From Micromonospora arborensis (GTDB taxonomy: Bacteria; Actinomycetota; Actinomycetes; Mycobacteriales; Micromonosporaceae), in NCBI RefSeq assembly GCF_003205615.1, contig NZ_PYBV01000014.1, forward strand, positions 1 to 64,000: a stretch of 64,000 bases of DNA. Reading direction: 5' to 3'. Position 1 is the first letter of the stretch, and every line of letters starts with the position of its first letter. Positions 56,356-64,000 of the stretch are shown one piece after another. Both the position numbers and the translations under genes were made by a program. The notes beneath the pieces are model-generated. The model was given only the letters and a program-made list of their open reading frames with translations, was not told where the DNA came from and made no database searches.

Positions 56356-56613
56356 CGGCCCATTCTGGTGGGTACGGGCGGTCGATGGGCACCGGCGCGT
56401 ACCGGGTTCGTCCGGCGTGTCGGGCTTGGTCGTCCCGACGTACCGCCGGACCTGGTGGGACCGGCCCGGCCGGCCCCGCGCGGGCCGGATGGTGGGATCA
56501 CCTGACCCGACGTCGTTACCTGCCGGATACCCTCAAGGGGTCTGACACGCGCCGCCGGCCCCGGTTCCGGCGGCGTCGGCACGCTCAGGGTCGCTTGGAG
56601 GGAGTGCACCGTC
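56356..56613. other. Divergent promoter region of lysC, no riboswitch seen
   Basis: The 258-base gap between the lipoprotein gene and lysC contains GC-rich inverted segments but no lysine-riboswitch-like conserved elements, T-box or leader peptide that could be recognised. TTGGAGGGAG at about 56595 supplies the ribosome-binding site for lysC. Confidence 0.5.
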
Positions 56614-57879
<1,266 letters not shown>

Positions 57880-57884
57880 CGCCG

Positions 57885-58946
57885 ATGACGGCGCTGCCCA
57901 CCCTCGCCGTGGTCGGAGCAACCGGTGCCGTCGGCACCGTCATGTGTGAGCTGCTCACCGGACGCCGCAACGTCTGGGGTGAGATCCGGCTGCTCGCCTC
58001 CGAACGCTCGGTCGGCCGCCGGGTGCGCTGCCGGGGTGAAGAACTCGTCGTCCAGGCACTCACCCCCGAAGCGTTCGACGGGGTCGACGTGGCGATGTTC
58101 GACGTGCCCGACGAGGTCTCCGCCGAGTGGGCACCGATCGCCGTCTCCCGAGGCGCGATCGCGGTCGACAACTCCGGCGCGTTCCGGATGGACCGGGACG
58201 TCCCGCTGGTCGTTCCCGAGATCAACCCCGAAGAGGTCCGCAACCGGTCCCGGGGCATCATCGCGAACGCCAACTGCACCACCCTCGCGATGATCGTCGC
58301 CGTTGCGCCGCTGCACCGCGAGTACGGCCTACGGGAACTGGTGCTCGCCTCCTACCAGGCGGTCTCCGGGGCCGGCCAGGCCGGCGTCGACATCCTGCAC
58401 GACCAGCTCACCAAGGTCGCCGGCGACCGCGCGCTCGGCTCGCGCACCGGCGACGTCCGCCAGGCGGTCGGCGACGACCTCGGCCCGTTCCCGGCCCCGC
58501 TCGCGCTCAACGTGGTGCCCTGGGCCGGTTCCCCGGCAGACGACGGCTGGTCCTCCGAGGAAATGAAGATCCGCAACGAGTCGCGGAAGATCCTCGGCCT
58601 GCCCGACCTCAAGGTGTCCGCCACCTGCGTCCGGGTGCCGGTGGTCACCGCCCACTCGGTGGCCGTACACGCCGTCTTCGGCACCGAGGTGGACGCCGAG
58701 GGCGCCCGCGAGGCACTGCGCAACGCACCCGGGGTGATCCTGGTCGACGACCCCGCGGCCGGGGAGTTCCCGATGCCTATCGACGCGGTCGGCACCGACC
58801 CATCCTGGGTCGGCCGGATCCGCCGCGCCCTGGACGACCCCCGCGCCCTCGACTTCTTCGTCACCGGCGACAACCTCCGCAAGGGCGCCGCCCTCAACAC
58901 GGCCCAGATCGCCGAACTCCTCGCCAAAGAGCTGAGAACCCCCTAA
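57885..58946 (+). CDS. asd: aspartate-semialdehyde dehydrogenase
   Basis: This 353-residue NADPH-dependent enzyme follows aspartokinase in the pathway. The nucleotide-binding motif is VVGATGAVGTVMCELL, the active cysteine is in GIIANANCTTLAMIVAVAPL, and the family signature YQAVSGAGQAGVD follows. The C-terminal part has RVPVVTAHSVAVHAVF. It forms an operon with lysC. The region after its stop is a repeat island, so its terminator lies among those repeats. Confidence 0.96.
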   Translation: MTALPTLAVVGATGAVGTVMCELLTGRRNVWGEIRLLASERSVGRRVRCRGEELVVQALTPEAFDGVDVAMFDVPDEVSAEWAPIAVSRGAIAVDNSGAFRMDRDVPLVVPEINPEEVRNRSRGIIANANCTTLAMIVAVAPLHREYGLRELVLASYQAVSGAGQAGVDILHDQLTKVAGDRALGSRTGDVRQAVGDDLGPFPAPLALNVVPWAGSPADDGWSSEEMKIRNESRKILGLPDLKVSATCVRVPVVTAHSVAVHAVFGTEVDAEGAREALRNAPGVILVDDPAAGEFPMPIDAVGTDPSWVGRIRRALDDPRALDFFVTGDNLRKGAALNTAQIAELLAKELRTP

Positions 58947-58978
58947 CCCGCGCCCGCCCGGCGCTCGCTTCGTCCTGC

Positions 58979-59110
58979 CCTGCTCGGCTCGGTGCTCGTC
59001 TCGCCCTGCTCGGTGCTTGTCCTGCGCTGCTCGGTGCTCGTCTCGCCCTGGCCGGTGCTCTGCCCTGGCCGGTGCTTGCCTCCCTCTGCTCTGCCCGGCG
59101 CTCGCCTTCC
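58979..59110. repeat. Degenerate 21-bp tandem array
   Basis: About six imperfect units related to CTGCTCGGTGCTCGTCTCGCC run head to tail just after asd. The central units are nearly identical and the outer ones are degraded. No coding potential is seen. Confidence 0.65.
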
Positions 59111-59137
59111 TCGTGCTCGCCCCGACCCCTCGCGCCG

Positions 59138-59208
59138 GCGATCTTGCAGTTTCTGTCAAGACAAAAGGGGCAAGGGCGGCGAATCGACGGCCGAAAATGC
59201 AAGATCGC
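59138..59208. repeat. 71-bp palindromic element, copy 2
   Basis: It begins GCGATCTTGCAGTTTCTGTC and ends GAAAATGCAAGATCGC. It is exactly 71 bp, like the copy at 32189-32259, with matching arms and a different centre. Confidence 0.75.
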
Positions 59209-59270
59209 GGTCCTGACGCGGTCCCGGTGCTCTCGGGGTGCTGTCCTGCTCGGGGGGTGCGGGGGTGTGG

Positions 59271-59350
59271 GTTGATCATGGTGTTGTGTTGGGCGGAAGG
59301 TGCCGTCATGCCCGTTTTGCGTGGGCGCCACGGCTTCATGATTGATTGAC
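59271..59350. repeat. 80-bp imperfect inverted repeat
   Basis: The left arm starts GTTGATCATGGTGTTGTGTTG. The right arm ends CGGCTTCATGATTGATTGAC. About 13 of 21 arm positions pair. It resembles the two other palindromic families in size and position, but only one copy lies in this window. Confidence 0.5.
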
Positions 59351-59368
59351 CTGGGGAGTGCGGGGCGG

Positions 59369-59444
59369 TGATCGACTCCATGTCGGCGACGTGGCGGTAT
59401 CTGTCGGGGGAGATGCCGCCACATCGGCGATATGGAGTCGATCA
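59369..59444. repeat. 76-bp palindromic element, copy 4
   Basis: It begins TGATCGACTCCATGTCGG and ends GATATGGAGTCGATCA, with GATGCCGCCACATCGGCG in the right half. It is exactly 76 bp and very symmetric. Confidence 0.82.
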
Positions 59445-59472
59445 TGATCATCGTGCGGTGATCGTCTTGCTG

Positions 59473-59547
59473 TGATCCACACCGGATCGCCGATACAGGG
59501 TGCCCCGTGCCGAGGATGCCCCCACATCGGCGACTTTGAGCGGCTTA
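59473..59547. repeat. 76-bp palindromic element, degenerate copy 5
   Basis: The left half (TGATCCACACCGGATCGCCG) and GGATGCCCCCACATCGGCG are recognisable, but the right end has decayed (TTGAGCGG instead of TGGAGTCG) and one base is missing. It lies 28 bases after copy 4 in the same orientation. Confidence 0.65.
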
Positions 59548-59589
59548 GTTGGTCTGTCTGGTTGGCACCGGGGACTGTGGGGAGCGCGG

Positions 59590-59702
59590 GCGAGCGGGCA
59601 GTGCGAGCGGGCAGTGCGGGAGGGCAGCGCGGGAGGGCAATGCGGGAGGGCAGTGCGGGAGGGCAGTGCGGGAGGGCAGCGCGGGAGGGGAGTGCGGGCG
59701 GG
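59590..59702. repeat. 13-bp tandem array
   Basis: About eight units of AGTGCGGGAGGGC (variants AGCGCGGGAGGGC and AATGCGGGAGGGC) run head to tail and end 18 bases before the stop codon of the GGDEF gene on the other strand. Confidence 0.78.
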
Positions 59703-59720
59703 AGGGAGGGTGGGCGGGGG

Positions 59721-61196
59721 TTATGCCGCGGACAGGTGTACGCCGTCTCGGCCTTGGCGTTTCACCGCGTACAGGGCCTGGTCGGCTCTCCGTAGGGTGC
59801 GATCGGGGGACTCGCCAGGGCGAGGCAGTGCGACGCCCACGCTGATCGTGCGACCGATGCGCCGGGCTGCCTCGGTCAGCCGTTCGGCAATCCGGACCGC
59901 CTCCTCGGGGCGGCTCACCTCGATCACCGCGACGAACTCGTCGCCGCCGATCCGGTACAGCTCGTCGCCGTGCCGAAGCGCCCCCTCCAGTGCCCGGGCC
60001 AACCCGACAAGCACCTGGTCGCCGGCCTGGTGGCCGTACGTGTCGTTGACGGTCTTGAAGCCGTCCACGTCGATCGCCAGCAGGGCCGTACGCCCCGGGG
60101 TGGCCGCCGCGATCCGCTGGCCGAACGGGCCGGTGTGCCCCAACCCGGTCAACGGGTCGGAGCTGGCCTGTTCCCGCAGCCGGGCCAGCGTGCGGAGCCG
60201 GTCCAGACTCGTCCAGGCCTGCCCGGCGAGCAGTTCCATCAGGCTGACCGTGGTCGGGTCCGGGCGCAGTGCGCGTTCGTCGGCGACCAGGAGCACACCG
60301 CCGGCGTCCGGCGGCCCGACCGGGACGGCGACGAGTGTGTGCACCCCTGCCCGGGTCAACGGCCGGTAGTCCTCGGTCGGGGGGTGCCCCGCCTCGCCCA
60401 GCGTGTACCCGGCGCCGTACCGGTGTGCCCGGTCGACCATCCGGTCCAGGGCGGCCGGACCCGCCTCGGTCAGCTCGGCGCGGATCCGGGTTTCCAGGTC
60501 GCTCGGCGCCACCGGGGGCGGACCGAGCTGACCGGCGATCAGGAGAACCGCGGTGGAGAGGGTGGAGACCTCCCGGGCGGCGCATGCCGCCGCGGCGAGT
60601 ACGTCCCCCTCGGTCGGCGCGGAGGTGAGCGCGGCGGTGTGCCGGAGCAGTTTCTCACTGCGGCTCTCCGCCGGTGGGCCGCCGAGCGCGGCGATCCGCG
60701 CGCCGAGCCGGTTCGCCAGCCGCTGCGTGGTCTCCCGCCACGGCTCCAGGTCGACCGGCTCACTCCACTGCAGGTCGAGCACGCCGATCGCCCGGCCCGC
60801 AGGGTCCAGCAGCGGTACGCACAGCTCGGCGGCCACGTCCGGGCGTACCGGTAGGTAGTCCGGGTCGACAGTGACGTCCGGTACGACGGCGGGGGTGCCG
60901 GTGGCGTACACCCGCCCGACGATGCCGGTCCCCGCCGGCACGGTCGCGAAGACCTGCCAGGCCCCGGTCGCCGCGACGCAGCGCAGGCGGTCGTGGACCG
61001 CGAGCAGCACGGAGATGGTCGCCGAGGTGTGGCGGGACAGCGCGGTGACCGTCCACCGGCAGGCCTCCAGCGCGCTCGACGCCATCGGCAGGCGGACGGT
61101 GACGTCACGGATGACTCGCTGATGATCCACTCGCACGTCGTTCCAGGTAGGGGACAGGCCCGGCCGGCGCCGAGCCGCGCGATCAAGCGTACTCAC
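59721..61196 (-). CDS. GAF-GGDEF diguanylate cyclase
   Basis: This protein is about 491 residues. Two GAF-like sensory regions (about 40-185 and 195-335) are followed by a GGDEF domain. The active site is IGGDEF at 417-421, and RHGDELYRI before it gives the product-inhibition I-site (RxxD). Substrate motif [20 protein letters not shown] is intact, so an active cyclase producing c-di-GMP is likely. No membrane helices are seen. The GTG at 61196 was chosen; a GTG at 61136 is possible. Its 3' end meets the repeat island. Confidence 0.88.
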   Translation of the reverse strand: MSTLDRAARRRPGLSPTWNDVRVDHQRVIRDVTVRLPMASSALEACRWTVTALSRHTSATISVLLAVHDRLRCVAATGAWQVFATVPAGTGIVGRVYATGTPAVVPDVTVDPDYLPVRPDVAAELCVPLLDPAGRAIGVLDLQWSEPVDLEPWRETTQRLANRLGARIAALGGPPAESRSEKLLRHTAALTSAPTEGDVLAAAACAAREVSTLSTAVLLIAGQLGPPPVAPSDLETRIRAELTEAGPAALDRMVDRAHRYGAGYTLGEAGHPPTEDYRPLTRAGVHTLVAVPVGPPDAGGVLLVADERALRPDPTTVSLMELLAGQAWTSLDRLRTLARLREQASSDPLTGLGHTGPFGQRIAAATPGRTALLAIDVDGFKTVNDTYGHQAGDQVLVGLARALEGALRHGDELYRIGGDEFVAVIEVSRPEEAVRIAERLTEAARRIGRTISVGVALPRPGESPDRTLRRADQALYAVKRQGRDGVHLSAA

Positions 61197-61217
61197 GGCG
61201 GCGGGGTCGGCCGGGCT

Positions 61218-61250
61218 TCGTACACACGTGCTATCCACAGGCTGTGGACG
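61218..61250 (+). promoter_or_regulatory. 33-bp conserved double-dyad motif, copy 2
   Basis: TCGTACACACGTGCTATCC followed by ACAGGCTGTGGACG is upstream of the phosphodiesterase gene (75 bases before its ATG) and 5' of the divergent cyclase gene. It differs from the copy at 32072-32104 at two positions of 33. The dyad TCCACAG-GC-TGTGGA resembles paired DnaA boxes. Confidence 0.6.
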
Positions 61251-61325
61251 CAGCCTGTGGGCGGGGCCCTCGGGACGCCGCAATCGGCGATAGCGTGGAG
61301 CTCCCGGCGCCGAGGAGGCGAGCCC

Positions 61326-62105
61326 ATGCTCATCGCCCAGCTCAGTGATCCGCACCTGACCACCGGCCTGCTCGCCGCCCAACCGGCCGCCGGGCTGCAC
61401 CGTGCGCTCGGCCGGGTGCTGGCGTTACGGCCCCGACCGGACTGCGTGGTGATCACCGGCGATCTGGTCGACCACGGCCGGCCCGACGAGTACGCGGCTC
61501 TGCGCGAGCTGATCGGCCAGTTTCCGCTGCCGGTGCACCTGGTCCCCGGCAACCACGACGACCGGGAGTCGCTGCTCGACGCGTTCGGGGGCACACCGTG
61601 GCTCGGGGGCGGCTTCTCCGCCTACTACCACGTCGACCACGAGGCGGCGACGGTCGTGGTGCTCGACTCGCTCGTGCCCGGCAGCGACAGCGGCCGACTC
61701 GGCGAGGAGCAGCTCGGCTGGCTCGACGGGGTGCTGGCCGGGCGGCCCGAGGTGCCCGCCGTGGTCTGCCTGCACCATCCGCCGGTAGCGGTCGGTATCC
61801 CCGTGGCCGACTCCATCCGGCTCGCCGATGGTGACGCGCTCGCCGAGGTGATCGGTCGGCACCGGCACGTCGTTCGGGTCGCCGCCGGCCACCTGCACCG
61901 CCCGGTCACCACGGGGTACGCGGGCACGGTGCTCACCGTGGCGCCCAGCACCTGGAAGCAGAGCACGCTCACCATGAGCGCCGACGAGCAGATCGGTTGG
62001 GTCGACGAGCCAACCGCCTTCCTGTTGCATCTGGTCGAGGCGGGCGGCTGCGTGACACACACCGTGCAGGTCAGCCACTCCGCCGGCCAGACCTGCGGCT
62101 TCTGA
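61326..62105 (+). CDS. calcineurin-like phosphodiesterase (CpdA type)
   Basis: This 259-residue metallophosphoesterase has the five metal motifs: [36 protein letters not shown] and [10 protein letters not shown]. The arrangement matches CpdA/GpdQ-type cyclic nucleotide or glycerophosphodiester phosphodiesterases. GAGGAGG lies before the ATG at 61326. It is divergent from the diguanylate cyclase; the actual substrate (cAMP or another diester) is not proven by sequence. Confidence 0.88.
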   Translation: MLIAQLSDPHLTTGLLAAQPAAGLHRALGRVLALRPRPDCVVITGDLVDHGRPDEYAALRELIGQFPLPVHLVPGNHDDRESLLDAFGGTPWLGGGFSAYYHVDHEAATVVVLDSLVPGSDSGRLGEEQLGWLDGVLAGRPEVPAVVCLHHPPVAVGIPVADSIRLADGDALAEVIGRHRHVVRVAAGHLHRPVTTGYAGTVLTVAPSTWKQSTLTMSADEQIGWVDEPTAFLLHLVEAGGCVTHTVQVSHSAGQTCGF

Positions 62106-62141
62106 GGGCACCCGTCGCTGACCGCTGACCGCCCCGGGCCG

Positions 62142-62939
62142 TCAGGCGAGCAGGAACTCGCGTAACGCGGGCGCGAGCGTGGTCGGCGGCACCTCGTGGT
62201 AGCCACCGTCGAGGCTGATCGACCGGCCGCCCGGGACCGCCTCGGCCGCGGCACGGCTCGCGTCGCGCAACCACTGCGGGCTGCCCGTGCTGTCCACGGC
62301 GAGGGTCGGCGCGGTGATCGCCGCGAGCCGGTCGGTGGGCATTCGCCCTCCCGCGGTGACGATCTCGTCGTACGGCAGGGTGTGCGCGATCGCGGTAAGT
62401 GAACTCCACACCGGTTGGGCCTTCATCTCCGTGATCATCTCGGCCGGCAGCCCCACCGAGGTGCTGAGGAAGGTCTCCACCGCGCCGTCCCGGTCGTCGG
62501 CCGCGATCAGCTCGATGAGCTGCGCGGTGGTGTCCTTCCAGACCCCGACGTGCGGCCCCACTTGAAACGGTGGCTCGAACAGGACCAACCCGGTCACCGG
62601 CAGGCCCTGTGCGGTGGCGAGGGCGGCCAGGACGGCGCCGGAGGAGATCCCGTAGACAGCGGCGGAAGCACCAGCCGCCGCGATCAGGGCGGCCAGATCG
62701 TCGATCTCGCGGCCGATCTCGTACGGTGCGGTGTCGCCGCTGTAGCCCCGACCTCGGCGGTCGTAGCTGAACACGGTGAAATCCGGTGCCAGCGCCGCAC
62801 CGATGTCGCGGGTCGTGTTGCGGTCGCTCAACGCGCCGCCGACCAGGATGATCGCGGGCCCGGTCCCGGACCGTTCGAACGCGATGGGCGTGCCGTCCGC
62901 CGATCGCACCTGCTCCACCGCCGGTGTCGTCCCGCTCAC
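62142..62939 (-). CDS. alpha/beta hydrolase
   Basis: This 265-residue hydrolase has GPAIILVGGALSDRNTT (oxyanion region), FSYDRRGRGYSGD, the nucleophile elbow YGISSGAVLAALA and the late catalytic His in SISLDGGYHEVPPTTL. It belongs to the soluble alpha/beta-hydrolase group; the substrate is unknown. GGAGG lies seven bases before the GTG at 62939. It is convergent with the phosphodiesterase gene and divergent from the 5'-nucleotidase. Confidence 0.85.
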   Translation of the reverse strand: MSGTTPAVEQVRSADGTPIAFERSGTGPAIILVGGALSDRNTTRDIGAALAPDFTVFSYDRRGRGYSGDTAPYEIGREIDDLAALIAAAGASAAVYGISSGAVLAALATAQGLPVTGLVLFEPPFQVGPHVGVWKDTTAQLIELIAADDRDGAVETFLSTSVGLPAEMITEMKAQPVWSSLTAIAHTLPYDEIVTAGGRMPTDRLAAITAPTLAVDSTGSPQWLRDASRAAAEAVPGGRSISLDGGYHEVPPTTLAPALREFLLA

Positions 62940-63221
62940 GATGCCGCCTCCGTCCGCGCTGGCTGTCCCGTCCTTTCTAGACCCCGGGACCGACAATGTC
63001 CGGCAGATCGCATCGAACGGCTGTCGATTGAGGTCCAGCCCCACCCACGGCCCTGATGTGCTGCCTGGGTCGACCGGTCGGCGTCCGGATGAGAGGCTGT
63101 CGGTGCAGGCGGCCATCCCCAACCGCCGCCATTCGCGATCGATCCTTCCGACGGCGTCGGTTGGCGGCCCGGTCGACCCAGAGGCCGGGCCCCGCACGCG
63201 CCGATTCTCACGAGGAGATTC

Positions 63222-64000
63222 ATGTCCATACCCGGATTGCGTCGGGCCGCCGTCGGTCTGACCGCGTTCGCGGTGGCCGCGTTCGGCGCGGTCGCCACCA
63301 GCCCCGAACAAGCCGACGCACGGCCGAAGCCGGTCGACGTCAGCCTGCTGGCTCTGAACGACTTCCATGGCAACCTCGAACCGCCGAGTGGGTCCAGCGG
63401 CACCATCGCCGGGCAGACCGCGGGCGGCGTCGAGTTCCTGGCCACCCACCTGGCCGAGCTGCGCGCCGCCGCCAAGAAGAAGAACACCATCACCGTCGCC
63501 GCCGGTGACCTGATCGGCGCGTCCCCGCTGCTCTCCGCCGCGTTCCACGACGAGCCGACCATCGAGGCGCTGAGCATGGCCGGGCTGGACTACGCCAGCG
63601 TCGGCAACCACGAGTTCGACGAGGGCGCCGCCGAGCTGCTCCGGATTCAGAACGGCGGCTGCCACCCGGTCGACGGCTGCGCCGACGGCACCCCGTACCG
63701 GGGCGCCGGCTTCCGGTACCTGTCCGCGAACGCCTTCAAGACCGCGACCGGCAAGCCACTGATGGCGCCGTACGCGATCCACAAGGTGCAGGGCGTCAAG
63801 GTCGGCTTCATCGGCATGACCCTGGAGAACACCCCGGAGATCGTCAGTCAGCAGGGCGTCGCCGGCCTCAGCTTCGCCGACGAGGCGGACACCGCCAACC
63901 GGTACGCTCGCGAGCTGCGCCGCCAGGGCGTACAGGCGATTGTCGTGCTGTTGCACGAGGGTGGCACCCAGGCCGCGACCGGCGGGATCAACGACTGCGT
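63222..64000 (+). CDS. 5'-nucleotidase family protein (N-terminal part, runs off the window)
   Basis: This frame stays open from 63222 to the window end (about 259 codons). GAGGAG precedes the ATG. A signal peptide (LRRAAVGLTAFAVAAFGAVA) is followed by the metallophosphatase domain with LLALNDFHGNLEPPSG, GGVEFLATHLAELR, AAGDLIGASPLLSAAF and the GNHEFDEG motif. This is the start of a secreted 5'-nucleotidase/UshA-type bifunctional enzyme, which should continue with a C-terminal substrate domain beyond the window. Family members release phosphate and nucleosides from extracellular nucleotides. Confidence 0.92.
   Translation, partial: MSIPGLRRAAVGLTAFAVAAFGAVATSPEQADARPKPVDVSLLALNDFHGNLEPPSGSSGTIAGQTAGGVEFLATHLAELRAAAKKKNTITVAAGDLIGASPLLSAAFHDEPTIEALSMAGLDYASVGNHEFDEGAAELLRIQNGGCHPVDGCADGTPYRGAGFRYLSANAFKTATGKPLMAPYAIHKVQGVKVGFIGMTLENTPEIVSQQGVAGLSFADEADTANRYARELRRQGVQAIVVLLHEGGTQAATGGINDC

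Noticed and set aside
56356..56613. Lysine riboswitch upstream of lysC
   Set aside because: The gap is short and lacks the conserved lysine-box elements that I could recognise by eye.
59590..59702. CRISPR or coding repeat
   Set aside because: The 13-bp units abut directly, and both strands give only Gly/Arg/Ala runs.
62936..63577. Minus-strand 213-residue frame across the 5'-nucleotidase start
   Set aside because: It is antisense to conserved metallophosphatase motifs and has no domain.

Overview
The window is very GC-rich actinobacterial chromosome, most likely from Micromonosporaceae (Micromonospora or a close relative). This rests on GTG starts, the strong G/C third-position bias, the order tRNA-Ser / ffs / dnaX / ybaB / recR, the aspartokinase-asd pair, and families largely confined to actinomycetes (DUF6230, DUF6114, DUF397, XRE-DUF5753, the tRNA deaminase-associated protein, DUF5937-ArsR). 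No prophage, transposase, CRISPR array or large biosynthetic cluster is visible.

Layout. 0.1-13.4 kb: a VanW-like exported protein, NADH pyrophosphatase, a DUF6230/DUF6114 envelope pair, a DUF885 peptidase, an EamA transporter, a PHP phosphoesterase coupled to an M23 lipoprotein, and the tadA pair. 13.4-19.8 kb: a two-component system divergent from a lipoprotein / adaptor / MacB-type ABC operon, then deoD. 19.8-34.6 kb is a more accessory stretch: tRNA-Ser(CGA), a TetR-hydrolase pair with a near-perfect operator, a 5'-truncated LPXTG protein, a possible SUKH-type immunity protein, an ice-binding (DUF3494) secreted protein, a GntR/TetR hybrid regulator divergent from a secreted carboxylesterase, a secreted beta-propeller, an XRE-DUF397 pair and a pentapeptide protein. 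34.6-40 kb: core information genes (tRNA-Ser(GGA), SRP RNA, dnaX, ybaB, recR). 40.2-46.3 kb: a complete Dpp/Opp-type peptide ABC importer. 46.3-55.5 kb: an HNH nuclease lipoprotein, three MFS transporters, leuA with a Leu-rich leader peptide and hairpin, an ArsR regulator and a nitroreductase. 56.6-64 kb: lysC-asd, a diguanylate cyclase, a cyclic-nucleotide-phosphodiesterase-like enzyme, an alpha/beta hydrolase and the start of a secreted 5'-nucleotidase.

The most unusual content is non-coding. A 76-bp inverted-repeat element occurs four times at exactly the same length plus once degenerate. A 71-bp inverted-repeat element occurs twice. A 33-bp double-dyad motif sits upstream of two unrelated genes in the same orientation. 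Three of the four intergenic regions carrying the 76-bp element also hold short tandem arrays (25, 10, 21 and 13 bp units). The 58.95-59.72 kb gap is a repeat island containing several of these at once.

Functional links that can be read directly: GTGA/ATGA overlaps couple the two-component pair, the MacB-type operon, the peptide importer genes and the HNH pair. Several divergent regulator-target pairs have dyads in the shared gap. LeuA is probably controlled by ribosome-mediated attenuation.
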